From: Carposina sasakii
Taxonomy: Eukaryota; Arthropoda; Insecta; Lepidoptera; Carposinidae
Direction of reading: 5' to 3'
DNA length: 64,000 nt
Assembly (NCBI GenBank): GCA_014607495.2
Contig: CP053162.1
Location: forward strand, 248,001-312,000
The first letter of the stretch is position 1. Every line of letters starts with the position of its first letter. This document shows, piece after piece, positions 42,649 through 53,687 of the stretch. The notes beneath the pieces are model-generated. The model did no database searches and was not told the DNA's origin. It worked only from the letters and a program-made list of their open reading frames with translations. The position numbers and the translations under genes are program-made.

Positions 42649-44661
42649 ATGCCGGTCACCAGATCGCAATACGGAAGGTCTTCGGCACAAGAAGAGGATA
42701 GAACATCATCAGAGATGACTTCGGGAACGACTTCTTCTGAAGCGACTTCGGGCACCACAGGAACGTCGAATATGGATTCCGCCGGGACGAAGACGACAGG
42801 CTCTGGCCCGATGGCCAGTGCCGCTGGTACAGAAGAACACCCGAAGAAGAAGAGCTCTTCAGCACTCACCTTGGTTCCAGTGAAGGCACCCTCGCTCGCC
42901 AAGTCGAAGCGCTCCCGGAAGAAGGAGCTTGAGGCGCGCGAGGAACTGGCACGTCTAAAGTTAATGAAGATAGAGGTTGAAGCAAAATTGGCAGAAGCAA
43001 GACTGGCTCGTATCCAATATGAAGATGAAGAGGACGAGTCCAGATCAGAAGACGAGGAGCCTGAAGACAGAACGGCACACGTGCAAGAATGGGTCCGAGC
43101 GACGATGGACGTAGAAGAAAAGGAGGGGGAGCCGATGAAGGAAGCTCTTCCAGCCATCGACGCGAGGCCGCACGAGTCTTCAGGGTACCGAGTCAACGAG
43201 TTGGCTGGAGCTATCAAGATGGCGATGGAGTCCAGTCCAGTGAGAAGTCCAGCACCGCCACCCAGTTATATGCACGAGTTACCTGCCTTCGAGGGAAACA
43301 GCGCGGAATGGCTGGCCTTCAAGAGAGTATATGAAGATACTGCACCACTCTTCTCAAGCACTCAGAATATGGCGCGGCTGAGAAGAGCGCTGAAGGGGGC
43401 AGCAAGAGAGGCGATCAAGAATATTTTGTATTCTGATTCTGCACCTGAAGAAATCATCGATGCGTTGCGTAGAAGATTTGGAAGACCAGATGCTTTGGTG
43501 ATGCACGAACTGGAAAGAATGAAGGCATTACCGAAGATCATGGATACTGCGAGGGATGTATGCTTATTCGCCAGCATCGTCAGTAATGGGGTTGCGACGA
43601 TCAAGAATCTGAAGAAGATACATTTCCTGTATTCGCCAGAGATGAAGAAGGCCATCGAAGAGAAGATGGGTCCTATCATGAAGTTTAGATGGTACGACTT
43701 CGCCGCTGAACATGAAGACAGTGAAGAGCCGGACCTGGTGTTGATGTCCAGGTTCCTAGACCGAGAAGCTGATAGATGTGGAGCATATGCAGCACCTGAA
43801 ACGCCGAGAAGATTTGGCCTGAAGCAACACTTCACGCATCAGACTACGGAGAAGCCAAGGCCGCCGGAGCAACGAGTAGAACCAACGCGGGCTGAGAAGA
43901 TGGAGTGTCCAGCTTGCCGAGGGGAGCACCGGCTGTATGAATGTCGACGCTTCAAGGAGTCTTCGGTGCAAGAGAGATGGGATATTGTGAAGAAGTCCAG
44001 GCTATGCTTCAAGTGTCTGCATAGTCCTCATCGGAAGGAAACCTGCAAGAGACCTCCATGCAAGATCTGCAAGCGTCTTCATCATCAACTGCTGCACAAT
44101 ACAGAGAAGAGACAGCAGCAGCCGGAGAAAGAAGAAGAAGACGTCCAAGAGGTCTCTAATCACGTCATGCTGCCGGTCAACGCTGCGAGTAAAGCAAGAG
44201 CCTTCCTGAAGATCATCCCTGTGGAGTTGTATGGTCCCAGGGGTTCGGAGAAGGTCCTGGCGCTACTGGATGAAGGGTCTACCGTATCACTGTTAGACTC
44301 AGCAGTGGCAGAGAAGATTGGAGCGTCAGGACCGGAAGAGACTTTGGCGATATCCACTGTCGGCGGGAAGACTATTATGAAGAAGAACTCTCAAAGGCTG
44401 TCTATGGAGATACGAGGAGTTCATCAAGAGGGCAAGAAGAGATTGAACGAGGTTCGAACAATTGACAAGATGGACCTCGCGCCTCAATACATCAAGAAGT
44501 CTAGGATAGAAGAATGCTCACATCTGAAGAAGATGGCAGACCAGCTGCACTACAATGAAGATCCACCACAGTTGTTGATTGGGCAAGACAACTGGCACCT
44601 CATCGTGTCAAGAGCCATCAAGAGGGGAAAGAAGAACCAAACCCATCGCCTCCCTCACTGA
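42649..44661 (+). pseudogene. BEL/Pao gag and protease
   Basis: From MPVTRSQYGRSSAQEED (ATG at 42649; the frame is open from 42598). A charged coiled-coil region near residues 90-150 precedes a DUF1759-type capsid region (LPAFEGNSAEWLAFKRVYED). Cys/His motifs follow (CPACRGEHRLYEC, CFKCLHSPHRKETC, CKICKRLHHQLLH), then an aspartic-protease segment with LLDEGSTVSLLD, where DEG stands in place of DSG/DTG. The frame is lost near 44580-44660 and pol continues in another frame from 44579. Confidence 0.85.
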
Positions 44662-45586
44662 GTTGGGTTGGGTACTGCATGGCACCGATGGAGGAGGGTC
44701 GAAGCCAGTGCACTTCATCAACTGTGCGCAGCTGGCTGGAGAAGAAGATGACCACATGGAGAAGATCATCAAGGAGCATTTCAGTATTGAGTCGCTGGGG
44801 ATACAGCCTCGTCGCCCGAGTATGGATATTGAAGCCAAGGCCCTGCAGACACTGGAGAAGACGAGTCGTCGCATTGAAGGAGGTCGCTTCGAAACAGGAC
44901 TTATATGGAAGTCAGAAGATGAAAAGATGCCTGCTAGCTACAAATCTGCTGAGAACAGATTGAAGAATATTGAGAAGAAGCTAGACAAGGACATTGAAAT
45001 GAAGAAAGAATATGAGCGGCAAATCAATCATCTTCTCGAGAATGACTACGCGGAAGAAGCACCAGAAGAATGTACATCGGATAGAGAATGGTATCTCCCG
45101 CACTTCGCCGTAACGCATCCGACGAAGAAGAAGATGAGGATTGTCTTCGATGCTGCCGCCAAGGTCCAAGGAAAGAGTCTCAACGATGCACTGCTGCCGG
45201 GACCAGACTTGTTGCAGTCACTGTTTGGAGTTCTTTTGAGGTTTCGGCAGAGTCACATCGCAGTAGTAGCAGACATCAAGGAAATGTTCCTGCAAATAAG
45301 AATACGAGATGAAGATCGAGATAGCCTGAGATTCCTGTGGAGGGGCCAAAGACAAGAAGGATCTCCGAAGAAATACAGAATGAAGTCAGTCATCTTCGGT
45401 GCGGCATCCTCTCCCAGTACGGCTATCTATATTAAGGATCGGAATGCAGCAGAACATAAAAAGAAGAGTATCCTGAGGCAGCAAGAGCGATCGTGCGAAA
45501 TCATTATATGGATGACTACTTGCAGAGTTTCGCCACGGTTGAAGCAGCAAAGAAGATTGCCAAAGAAGTGGATACCGTTCATCTGA
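44579..45586 (+). pseudogene. BEL/Pao reverse transcriptase, first part
   Basis: Contains LTELGWVLHGTDGG, the DUF-type linker and RT motifs YLPHFAVTHP, RIVFDAAAKVQGKSLNDALLPGPDL and VVADIKEMFLQIRI. The frame shifts by one base between about 45460 and 45500, just before the catalytic YMDD, which is read in the next ORF. Confidence 0.85.
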
Positions 45587-46767
45587 AGGCTGGGTTTGAA
45601 CTGCGCGGTTGGGCTTCAAACCATCCAGAAGTTCTTGCTGACATGAAGACCGAAGAAATGAAGACTGAAATCACGCTGGGTCATGAAGAGAAGACTCTGG
45701 GACTTCGTTGGTTCATCAAAGAAGATGCATTGGGGTTTAGAACGAGTCTGCGGAACACTCCAGAAGATGTTATTAACGAGGCCAGAACTCCGACGAAGAG
45801 AGAAATCACCAGCGCGATCATGTCAACATTCGACCCCATGGGATTAGTCTCTCCAGTACTGATACAAGGGAAGAAACTGATGCAAGATGTCTGGAGAAGC
45901 GGGGTTGGATGGGATGAAGAGATAACTGAAGAAGCCTGTGAAACCTGGAAGAAGTATATGAAGAACCTACAGCTGCTGCGAGATCTGCATATTCCAAGAT
46001 GCATATCTCCGATCAACACTGAGGGGGAGCTGCACGTCTTCACAGATGCCAGCGAGACAGCATACGCCGCCGCCGTGTATTGGCGTACGAAGAATGAAGA
46101 TGGCAAGATACTGGTGTCTCTGTTGGCTGGAAAGGCGAGGGTGACGCCGCTGAAGCCGATATCGATTCCTCGGCTGGAGCTGCAGGCGGCGTTACTGGGA
46201 AGCAGATTGGCTCACTCAGTCGAGAAGGAGTTAGACCTGAAGACGAAGAGGAAGATCTTCTGGACCGACTCCAGCACTGTACTGTCCTGGATTAAGTCGG
46301 ACCCCAGGACATTCAAGCCTTACGTCGCACATCGCCTGGCGGAAAAAGAAGAGACAACGAAGCCTCAAGAGTGGCGTTGGATTCCCACGGCAAAAAATCC
46401 GGCAGATGATGCGACGCGAGAGATTCCTGAGAACTTCAACCAGGCGCACAGATGGTTCACAGGCCCCGAGTTTCTTCAGAGAAAAGAGGAAGAATGGCCA
46501 GCTCCCAGATCCTTCAAGACGAAGCCTACTGGGGAAGAAAATAATGCAGTAGTTGCTGCAATCGCTGGCCCGAAGATGATGACTCCTGATCCACTGAGGT
46601 TCTCCAGCTGGACAAGATTATGGAGAGCAACTGCCAGAGTTTTGCAGTTCATTGACATGTGCAGAAAGAAGAATCGAGTCCACGCTGCGAGGAAGAGAGA
46701 AAAGACGACACCTCGTGGAAAGTCAACAGGTAGAAGAAGAATGTCCCTGCAAGACCAGTTACCGTGA
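45493..46767 (+). pseudogene. BEL/Pao RT active site, Peptidase_A17 region and RNase H
   Basis: The frame carries HYMDDYLQS (catalytic RT motif), a long Pao-type segment (SAIMSTFDPMGLVSPV) and RNase H with HVFTDASETAYAAAVYW, IPRLELQAALLG and FWTDSSTVLSWI. Another frameshift near 46745 separates it from the integrase ORF. Confidence 0.85.
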
Positions 46768-48239
46768 AGAAGAGCAAAGAAGTACGTCGCTTCATACCTC
46801 TAGAAGCCACGTACTTAGAGCAAGCAGAAAAGCTTCTACTACAAAGAAGCCAGAGAGATTGTTTTGAAGAGGAGATGACCTGCCTGCGAAGATCGAAACC
46901 TCTAGACAGAAGTAGTAAATTGAAGAAGTTGGATGTCATAGAAGAGAATGGTCTACTACATCTACGAGGAAGAATCGACGCGGCACAGAACATTGATCGC
47001 AACTTCAAACGACCAATTGTATTGGATGGGAAGAATTACGTCACGAAGTTGCTGATCCAGCACTACCACGAGAGGTTCAACCATGGGAACCACATGACGG
47101 TCATCAACGAGTTAAGACAGCGGTACTGGATTCTGGGACTACGATCTGCGGTTAAATGGACTCTGCATCACTGTCAATGGTGCAGGGTCAAGAAGACGAT
47201 ACCACAACCGGTGCCGACGGGAGATCTGCCAGAAGAACGACTGCGACATGGAGCACACCCCTTTACGTGTGCTGCGGTGGACTACTTCGGCCCAATGATT
47301 GTGACGATCGGAAGAAGACATGAGAAAAGGTGGGGGGCTCTATTCACATGCCTCACCACAAGAGCGGTACATATTGAGTTGGCTACCTCTCTATCAACCG
47401 ACTCAATGATACTGGCTCTCCGACGAATGGCTGCACGAAGAGGAATGCCCAGCGTGTTGTTCAGCGACAACGGGACCAACTTCGTCGGGGCGAAGAGAGA
47501 ACTGCAAGAGGCCATAGAAGAATTGAAGAAAGAAGACACTCTAGCGACCGAAGCAGAGAAGATTGGCGTCCGGTGGAAATTCATACCACCAGGCGCACCG
47601 AACATGGGCGGAGCCTGGGAAAGAATGGTCCGTTCCGTGAAAACAGCCCTTGCAGCGACCCTGAACGAGAAGACCCCGAGAGATGAAATACTGCACACGC
47701 TGCTGGTAGAAGCAGAACATATCGTCAACTCAAGACCCTTGACAGACTTGGACGAGAACGCCAGTGAAGAAGCTCTCACTCCCAATCATTTCCTGATTGG
47801 GAGATCCTGCGGAGCGCCTAGGGTGGGCGCCTTCACCGATCAAGACATGGCAGGACGGAGCACATGGAAGAGCACACAACGCATGGTCGACCACTTCTGG
47901 AGCAGGTGGATCAAGGAGTACCTGCCGACGTTGCTGCCCAGGAAGATTGATGGACGAGCAGCAACAAGGGACCTGCGCTGTGGAGACATCGTGCTGGTGG
48001 TGGATCACACACTACCACGCTGCACCTGGCCGAGAGGAAGAATCACCCAAGTCTACCCTGGACCTGATGGGAGAACGAGAGTCGTCGATGTCGCGACGCC
48101 CGGAGGAGTACTGCGTCGCCCGCATTCGAAAATCATCCTGGTGGTGCCGGTGGAGTCGTCGCCGGAGCCGGGAGTTGGTGCTCTGCACGAGGGGGAGAAT
48201 GTCGGCGACGAAGACATGAAACCTACCCAAATTAAATGA
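46764..48239 (+). pseudogene. BEL/Pao integrase
   Basis: HHCC zinc finger (HYHERFNHGNHMTVINELR with HHCQWC), catalytic core with VDYFGP, FSDNGTNF and the glutamate in PNMGGAWERMV, and a C-terminal DUF5641-type domain (GDIVLVVDHTLPRCTWPRGRI). The last ~13 codons overlap the 3' LTR. This part appears intact and complete. Confidence 0.85.
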
Positions 48240-49325
48240 TTCGATGTTATGTACATATAGATAAAGGTTGATATTTGAATAAAGAGTTTGCAATACATGT
48301 TAGGTATAGCGCTAACATTAAGTTTGTACTAGGTAGGGTTGTTTTGTGTCTGACTTATTTCTTATCCATTTGAGTTTTATTAGGTGTAGGTAGCTATTCT
48401 GAGCACATTAAGAGTATTTTTAAGTAAATTGAATAATTACTTTAGTAGATATTTGCGATTTTATAGTTTATTAAGATTTTGAACTTGTGCTCACAGTAGC
48501 TTCGAGAATATTCCAACTAGAATGAATCTGATTATTTCTTATTAGAGTTCAGTTTATGCCCTTTCTAGTGATATATAATTCATGTATATAGATTATGTAA
48601 ATTAGATTTTATTAAGGGCTAAACTTAGCAAATCGGTGAAATTTGTAAGATTTTTGACTTTTCTCCTTTGACAACTTTTTATTGTTTAAACTTAGAAATA
48701 AGATTCTTATATAATTAGATAGAGCTAATTAAGACCTTTTTACCAATGTATAACACATGTATGTAATGTTTGTTTTGAAATAAATAAAGGGCGCAAAAGA
48801 GGTTAGTCAAGGGACAAACTAGATAAAATGTTAGAAGAAATCGTAGAGAATTTCTACCGCGTTCCAGACGGTAAGGGTGAACCGTCGACATATTTGTAAG
48901 TCGCACGGATTTTGTGTGTTCAATCCGAGGCGAGTTCCTAAGAAGAAAAATAAGAAGAAAAGTGAAAAGGAAGCAAAATAGGAACAAGAGAAGCCACTGA
49001 AGACTGCCTGAAGACTGACCTCTTGCCCGCAGTTTGGAAGAAAAGTGTGTTTTGTCTCTCACTCCCGCGTACGACAACAACATACAGGGGTGCGACAGCA
49101 ACATACAGTGGGTGGGTTTGACAACAACATACAATAGGGTGACTGGCGCGTATTTAGTACGCGACGACGCCGCGGCTGATATCGGAGCTGCGCACACGGG
49201 TGAAGGGTGCGCGAGGCGGACGCGACCAGCGCGGGTTTGGGAGTTACGCCCCGGGCCCACCGCGTTCGTCACCCCGGGGATCCTTTCCCCGGCCGGACCC
49301 GCTGAAACGGGAGCTGGCCGCAACA
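48200..49325 (+). repeat. 3' LTR of BEL/Pao element
   Basis: 1126 bp. It differs from the 5' LTR by a few single-base changes and small indels, for example ttatccattt for ttatcccttt, taaataaagggcgc for taaatatagggtgc and gctgaaacgg for ggtgaaacgg. Confidence 0.92.
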
Positions 49326-49406
49326 GCTTCCATGGAGAAAAATGATCGTGATGATGAGGAGATTCCGTAGTTTTCGGGAACGTTGAAGACCAAAAATCAC
49401 CCTGTA

Positions 49407-49640
49407 TGTCCGATTTCAGCTTCATATGTATAACGGTTCTCGTAAAAATTATGAATTCCCGATTGTCCCCTTCCCGTGGGAATTTCGGAAAATCCGTTTT
49501 TAGTCCTTCCTCGTTGTCCCCAATGAACATACCTATATGCCCGATTTCAGCTTCATATGTATAGCGGTTTTCGTAAAAAAATATTAAATTCCCGTTGGTC
49601 GCCTTCCCGTGGGAATATCGGGAAATTCTTATAGCCTATG
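49407..49640. repeat. Minisatellite-like array of ttcccgtgggaatttcggg units (right part)
   Basis: Two further units with 'gatttcagcttcatatgtat', 'cgtaaaaa' and 'cttcccgtgggaatttcgg', continuing the array of 40680-41141. The right edge 'gttcatccaggtccaataag' followed by gattctaacggtgaaa is another dispersed-repeat motif. Confidence 0.65.
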
Positions 49641-49779
49641 TTCATCCAGGTCCAATAAGGATTCTAACGGTGAAACTTTTTTTTTTTTTTTTCGGTTCAG
49701 TGGATCCCGAGATTACCCCTTACAATTTAACAAATATACAAATTTTACCTCTTTATAATATTAGTATAGATAGGTTTTA

Positions 49780-49890
49780 CGTTCTTATGTACTTACCTCC
49801 TTATATACTTACGTTATTTATTCCTTATGTAATAACGTCCTTAAGTGTAATCACGTCCTTGTATACTTACCCGCTTATATATGTACTTAT
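49780..49890 (-). repeat. Minisatellite of 'cttatatacttacgtc' units, inverted copy
   Basis: Repeated 'acttacctccttatatactt' and 'taacgtccttaagtgtaatc' units are the reverse complement of the plus-strand array at 50560-50850. Units are about 18-20 bp and degenerate. Confidence 0.55.
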
Positions 49891-50050
49891 TTTATTACGT
49901 CAAAATATACACATAGGTACCAGTCGCCATATCAATATTTGCCTGGCTGTCACTTTCATCCTGTAAAAAGACCTAAGTAAATAAATAAAAAAATAAAAAA
50001 TAAAAAAATAAAAAAAAGTTATAAAAACAATGGACTTAAATTCCTAAGTA

Positions 50051-50283
50051 TACAGGTGATTTTTGGTCGTCAACGTTCCCGAAAACTACGGAATCTCCTC
50101 ATCATCACGATAATTTTTCTCCATGGAAGCATACCTGAGAAGTGTCTGGTTTCCAAAATATTAGTATTAGGGTCCAAAATTGAGCAAATATATTGCGTTT
50201 TTCTGCATAAATGCACATAGAGGGCAGACATGGGGTGGTACGAATTCTACTCTGCCGGCACCACGCGGTCGAACACCCTGTAT
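50051..50283 (+). mobile_element. CAGGGTG-type MITE, copy 2, shortened or chimeric
   Basis: The left ~165 bp (gatttttggtcgtcaacgtt, ctccatggaagcatacctga, gcgtttttctgcataaatgc) match copies 1 and 3. The right ~60 bp are unrelated to them but still end in acaccctgta. Confidence 0.7.
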
Positions 50284-50433
50284 AAGGACATAAATACATA
50301 ATGACGTAAGCATATAAGGACCTAAGCAAATAAAGGCTTAAGTACGTAAAGACATAAGGACCAATGTATGCAAGGTGTTCCCAGAGTTGGTTCTATAGAA
50401 GAAAATGATCGTAACCTTACAAAGAATACGAGG

Positions 50434-50436
<3 letters not shown>

Positions 50437-50495
<59 letters not shown>

Positions 50496-50564
50496 TTGTC
50501 TTTTTATATCCTGTATCAGGAAGAAAATATTAACTAACCTAAAAAAAAAAAAAAAAAAAAAATA
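50437..50564. repeat. Long poly(A) runs
   Basis: An A run of about 55 bases at 50437-50493 and another of about 20 at 50542-50562. Either insertion tails or slippage; lengths in the assembly are unreliable. Confidence 0.7.
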
Positions 50565-50850
50565 GGACGTAAGTACATTAGGACAAGAATAATTATAACG
50601 ACGAAATTATATAAGGACGTAAGCACATCAGGACCTAAGTACATAAGACCCTAAGTAAATAAGGACAAAAGTATATGTAAGTACATAAGGATGAATGTAG
50701 GTGCATAAGGAAGTAAGTATAGAAGGACGTAACAATATAAGGATTTAAGAACGTATATAAGGACGTAAGCATATAAGAACGTAATTACATAAGAATGTAA
50801 GTGTATAAGGACGTAAGTACATTAGGACATAAGTATATAACGACATCCTA
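50560..50850 (+). repeat. Minisatellite of 'ataaggacgtaagtac' units
   Basis: About 15 degenerate units of aaggacgtaagtatat/acataaggacctaagtac type. A reverse-complement array lies at 49780-49890, so the pair could form a hairpin. Confidence 0.65.
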
Positions 50851-50890
50851 CTAATATTATAAACGCCGAAAGTTTGTAAGTATGGATGGA
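50846..50890 (+). repeat. Start of RTE-type LINE/SINE tail
   Basis: ctactaatattataaacgcc, gaaagtttgtaagtatggat: a common lepidopteran repeat edge, here truncated. Confidence 0.4.
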
Positions 50891-51032
50891 TAATGCAAGT
50901 GATAACACTATCCGAATTATTTAAAAGCACTATCAATAGATGGCAGCACTGAAATTGAGGCAGAAAATTTAGAACGCGATATCGTTTACATGCAGTGTTC
51001 CTGTAATAAATGTATTTCACGGGGTATTAATA

Positions 51033-51153
51033 TAGGTTAGGTTAGGTTAGGTTAGGTTAGGTTAGGTTAGGTTAGGTTAGGTTAGGTTAGGTTAGGTTAG
51101 GTTAGGTTAGGTTAGGTTAGGTTAGGTTAGGTTAGGTTAGGTTAGGTTAGGTT
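51033..51153 (+). repeat. Interstitial telomeric-type array (TTAGG)n, ~24 units
   Basis: An uninterrupted period-5 TTAGG array of 121 bp. TTAGG is the canonical arthropod telomere repeat. It is bordered at left by 'acggggtattaatata' and at right by a GC-rich segment that runs into the N gap. It may be a telomere relic, a chromosome-end misjoin or the target of a telomere-specific LINE. Confidence 0.95.
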
Positions 51154-51423
51154 CCACCCCCCACGCGGGGTTAACCTCACGCGGGGTTTTACCCCACGCG
51201 AGGTTTACACCAAGCCCCCCGCGGGGGGAGCGGGTTGGGTGATACCGGAACGTGGCGCGTCCCCCGGTGGCGGATAGGGGACCACCGGCTGCCTATTAGG
51301 ATACCCCAGCCGGTTGGGTGGGGCCTTTAGGGCCCCCGCGACCAATTTCACCCACAGGTGGGGCTGTCCGGTTCCTCTGTTACAGAGGGACTCTGGGACA
51401 GCCCTAAAGGAGAGGGGTCCTCT
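51154..51423. other. GC-rich segment between telomeric array and gap
   Basis: Contains repeated 'cacgcggggttaacctcacg'-like words, then on the minus strand an open frame of about 75 codons entering from the gap (strings RAVPESLCNRGTGQPH and PNRQPVVPYPPPGD) that ends before the TTAGG array. Not recognised. Its position against (CCTAA)n would fit the 3' end of a TRAS/SART-like telomeric LINE, but no diagnostic motif is visible. Confidence 0.4.
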
Positions 51424-51923
51424 NNNNNNNNNNNNNNNNNNNNNNNNNNNNNNNNNNNNNNNNNNNNNNNNNNNNNNNNNNNNNNNNNNNNNNNNNNNNN
51501 NNNNNNNNNNNNNNNNNNNNNNNNNNNNNNNNNNNNNNNNNNNNNNNNNNNNNNNNNNNNNNNNNNNNNNNNNNNNNNNNNNNNNNNNNNNNNNNNNNNN
51601 NNNNNNNNNNNNNNNNNNNNNNNNNNNNNNNNNNNNNNNNNNNNNNNNNNNNNNNNNNNNNNNNNNNNNNNNNNNNNNNNNNNNNNNNNNNNNNNNNNNN
51701 NNNNNNNNNNNNNNNNNNNNNNNNNNNNNNNNNNNNNNNNNNNNNNNNNNNNNNNNNNNNNNNNNNNNNNNNNNNNNNNNNNNNNNNNNNNNNNNNNNNN
51801 NNNNNNNNNNNNNNNNNNNNNNNNNNNNNNNNNNNNNNNNNNNNNNNNNNNNNNNNNNNNNNNNNNNNNNNNNNNNNNNNNNNNNNNNNNNNNNNNNNNN
51901 NNNNNNNNNNNNNNNNNNNNNNN
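51424..51923. other. Assembly gap, exactly 500 N
   Basis: 500 consecutive N, probably a placeholder of unknown true size. Predicted frames running through it are artefacts. The 3' LTR of the gypsy element may be hidden here. Confidence 0.99.
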
Positions 51924-52125
51924 AAAAGTACAATTATTATTTATTCCGACATGGGATCATCTCCACTTTCATCATTCACAGCATCAGACACACATCGTCA
52001 ATTTCCAATGCGCAATATGTATCCACGGTCGCATGCGTCTGCAGCCACCGTGGTTTTCCTTTTGTTTCTCGTACCCTCAAATCTGGAATGGGGCTACCCT
52101 GTACCGTCATTTCCTAACACCTTTA

Positions 52126-52383
52126 CTATTCGATTGGACCTTCATAAGAAGGTAGCAATTTTGTACTATTACCATAATTCTGAAACGCGGTCTTTGTAAT
52201 TTTAACTAACTCACCACGTTTTATATTCACGCGCGGATCGCCTGCCTTTATCGTACCCCTGCTTTTGTTTATTTGTTCAGTGTCAATTTTATTCTTAACT
52301 TCACTCCGGATAGTGGTTATGTCTTTAGATTCGCGAGTTTCCTCAGTTATTTCATTTAAAATAGGATTAACCTGACCGATCAT
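52126..52383 (-). pseudogene. Gypsy integrase C-terminal piece
   Basis: 85 codons in a different frame from the integrase, with GDPRVNIKRGELVKITKTAF and LLPSYEGPIE, resembling the chromatin/DNA-binding tail of gypsy integrases. Confidence 0.6.
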
Positions 52384-53687
52384 AGAGTGCCAAACATAAC
52401 TTCCGTAGGGGTTCTACCAATCGTTTTTTGTAGTGTGTTATTGAGTCCCCACTGGATTCGGCCAACCTTAGTATCCCAATCTTTTTCATTAACTCCTAAG
52501 TTTTGTGCCGTGAGAGAATTCAAAATGGTGCGGTTATAGCGCTCTACCTGTCCATTAGCCCTCGGGCTCGATACCGCGTTCAGCACGTGTTTGACACCCC
52601 TATCGAGACAATACTTTTTGAAGGCATGTGACGTGTAACAACTACCGCGATCACTTATCAATCTATCCGGAGCTCTAAACGTATCAAATATTTCATCGAG
52701 TACCCGAATCACATTTTGCGTTTTGGTGTTTCGTACCGGTTTTATAAATAAATATTTAGTAAAAGAGTCTACGACAACAAGTAAATGAGTATTGCCTCTC
52801 TTAGATTTCACAAAGGGCCCAAGGTGGTCGATGTGCAGGGTGTGAAATGGAATTTCGGTCTTCGGAATGGGGTGTAGCAACCCCTCGCGAGATTCATTTC
52901 CTTTTTTCGCGTATGCACACTCGATGCATGCTCCTACATATTTCTTTATAAAACGAGACATTTTTGGGAACCAATAATTCTTTTTGATGCTCTCAGTAGT
53001 TTTCTCTAGTCCTACATGACCGATATCGTCGTGATTCAACCTGCACACCTGCCACCGTGCGCCCTTTGGAACTACCCACCTAACATTATTCTGATCCCCG
53101 CCTAGGCATTTAAACAACTTATTGTTTTTCATTATATAATTTTGTTTAATGTAATCAAGGGCTTTTGCGTCGAGGTCAGAATTTAAAATTTCGCGAATCC
53201 TACACAACTCTGAATCTCCTAGCTGCAATGTCAATAGCCAATCATCTTCGCTGATCGACATTATAGCCGGAAATGGTTCAACACTACGCATATCCACATC
53301 TTCTATTGGGTTTCTGGACAAAGCGTCCACGTGAGCCATCTTGACGCCGGCGCGATACTCTACAGTGCAGTCAAATTCTTGTAGTGCCAGCCACCATCGG
53401 GCTATACGTGGTATGAGGTCCCTTTTTTGGAAAGTAGACCGCAGCGCACTACAGTCGGTAACGATCCTGAATGATTTTCCAAGTAAGAACACTCTAAACT
53501 TTTTAAGAGCACACACAACTGCTAAGGTTTCGAGTTCATAAGAATGAAAACATTTTCTCTTCAGGTGTCGTTTGGCGACTGTAGAACGCAACGGGCTGAA
53601 ACGATGAGCTACTACCTTCGATACGCTGCAACAGTATCGCGCCAACGCCAATTTTACTCGCGTCAGTGTGGAGTTCCGTTTCCGCAA
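52380..53687 (-). pseudogene. Gypsy RNase H and integrase
   Basis: RNase H end (SYELETLAVVCALKKFRVFL, TDCSALRSTFQKRD, VDALSRNP), then the HHCC zinc finger (NHDDIGHVGLEKT with CIEC) and the integrase core with LHIDHLGPF, ISDRGSCYTS and the glutamate in ANGQVERYNRT. All three acidic integrase residues are present. Confidence 0.87.

Larger units (their letters stand above)
41474..49325 (+). mobile_element. BEL/Pao LTR retrotransposon
   Basis: LTRs of 1123 and 1126 bp (41474-42596 and 48200-49325) look almost identical, with TG...CA ends and the 5-bp duplication gcttc (41469-41473 and 49326-49330). The primer site right after the 5' LTR (tggtccttcgagccgga, from 42599) is complementary to the 3' end of tRNA-Tyr. 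The purine tract gagggggagaa precedes the 3' LTR. Internal domains: gag with zinc knuckles, DUF1758-type protease, Pao-type RT, RNase H and integrase. The coding region is broken by at least three frameshifts despite the young-looking LTRs. Confidence 0.93.
41142..49406 (-). mobile_element. TA-flanked MITE with CAGGGTG termini, copy 1, split by BEL
   Basis: Left end tacagggtgttttttttg, right end aaaaatcaccctgta, both next to TA. Removing the BEL element (41474-49325) leaves a ~410-bp element matching, in reverse orientation, the copy at 58892-59270. It lies inside the ttcccgtggg minisatellite-like array. Confidence 0.75.

Noticed and set aside
42211..42718. LTR ORFs of 138 and 140 codons (and matching ones at 48715-49530)
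   Set aside because: Present in both BEL LTRs because the LTRs are duplicated; no domain and not conserved as a frame.
51205..52155. Three long ORFs of 242-267 codons with X residues
   Set aside because: They run through 500 N; no real coding support.
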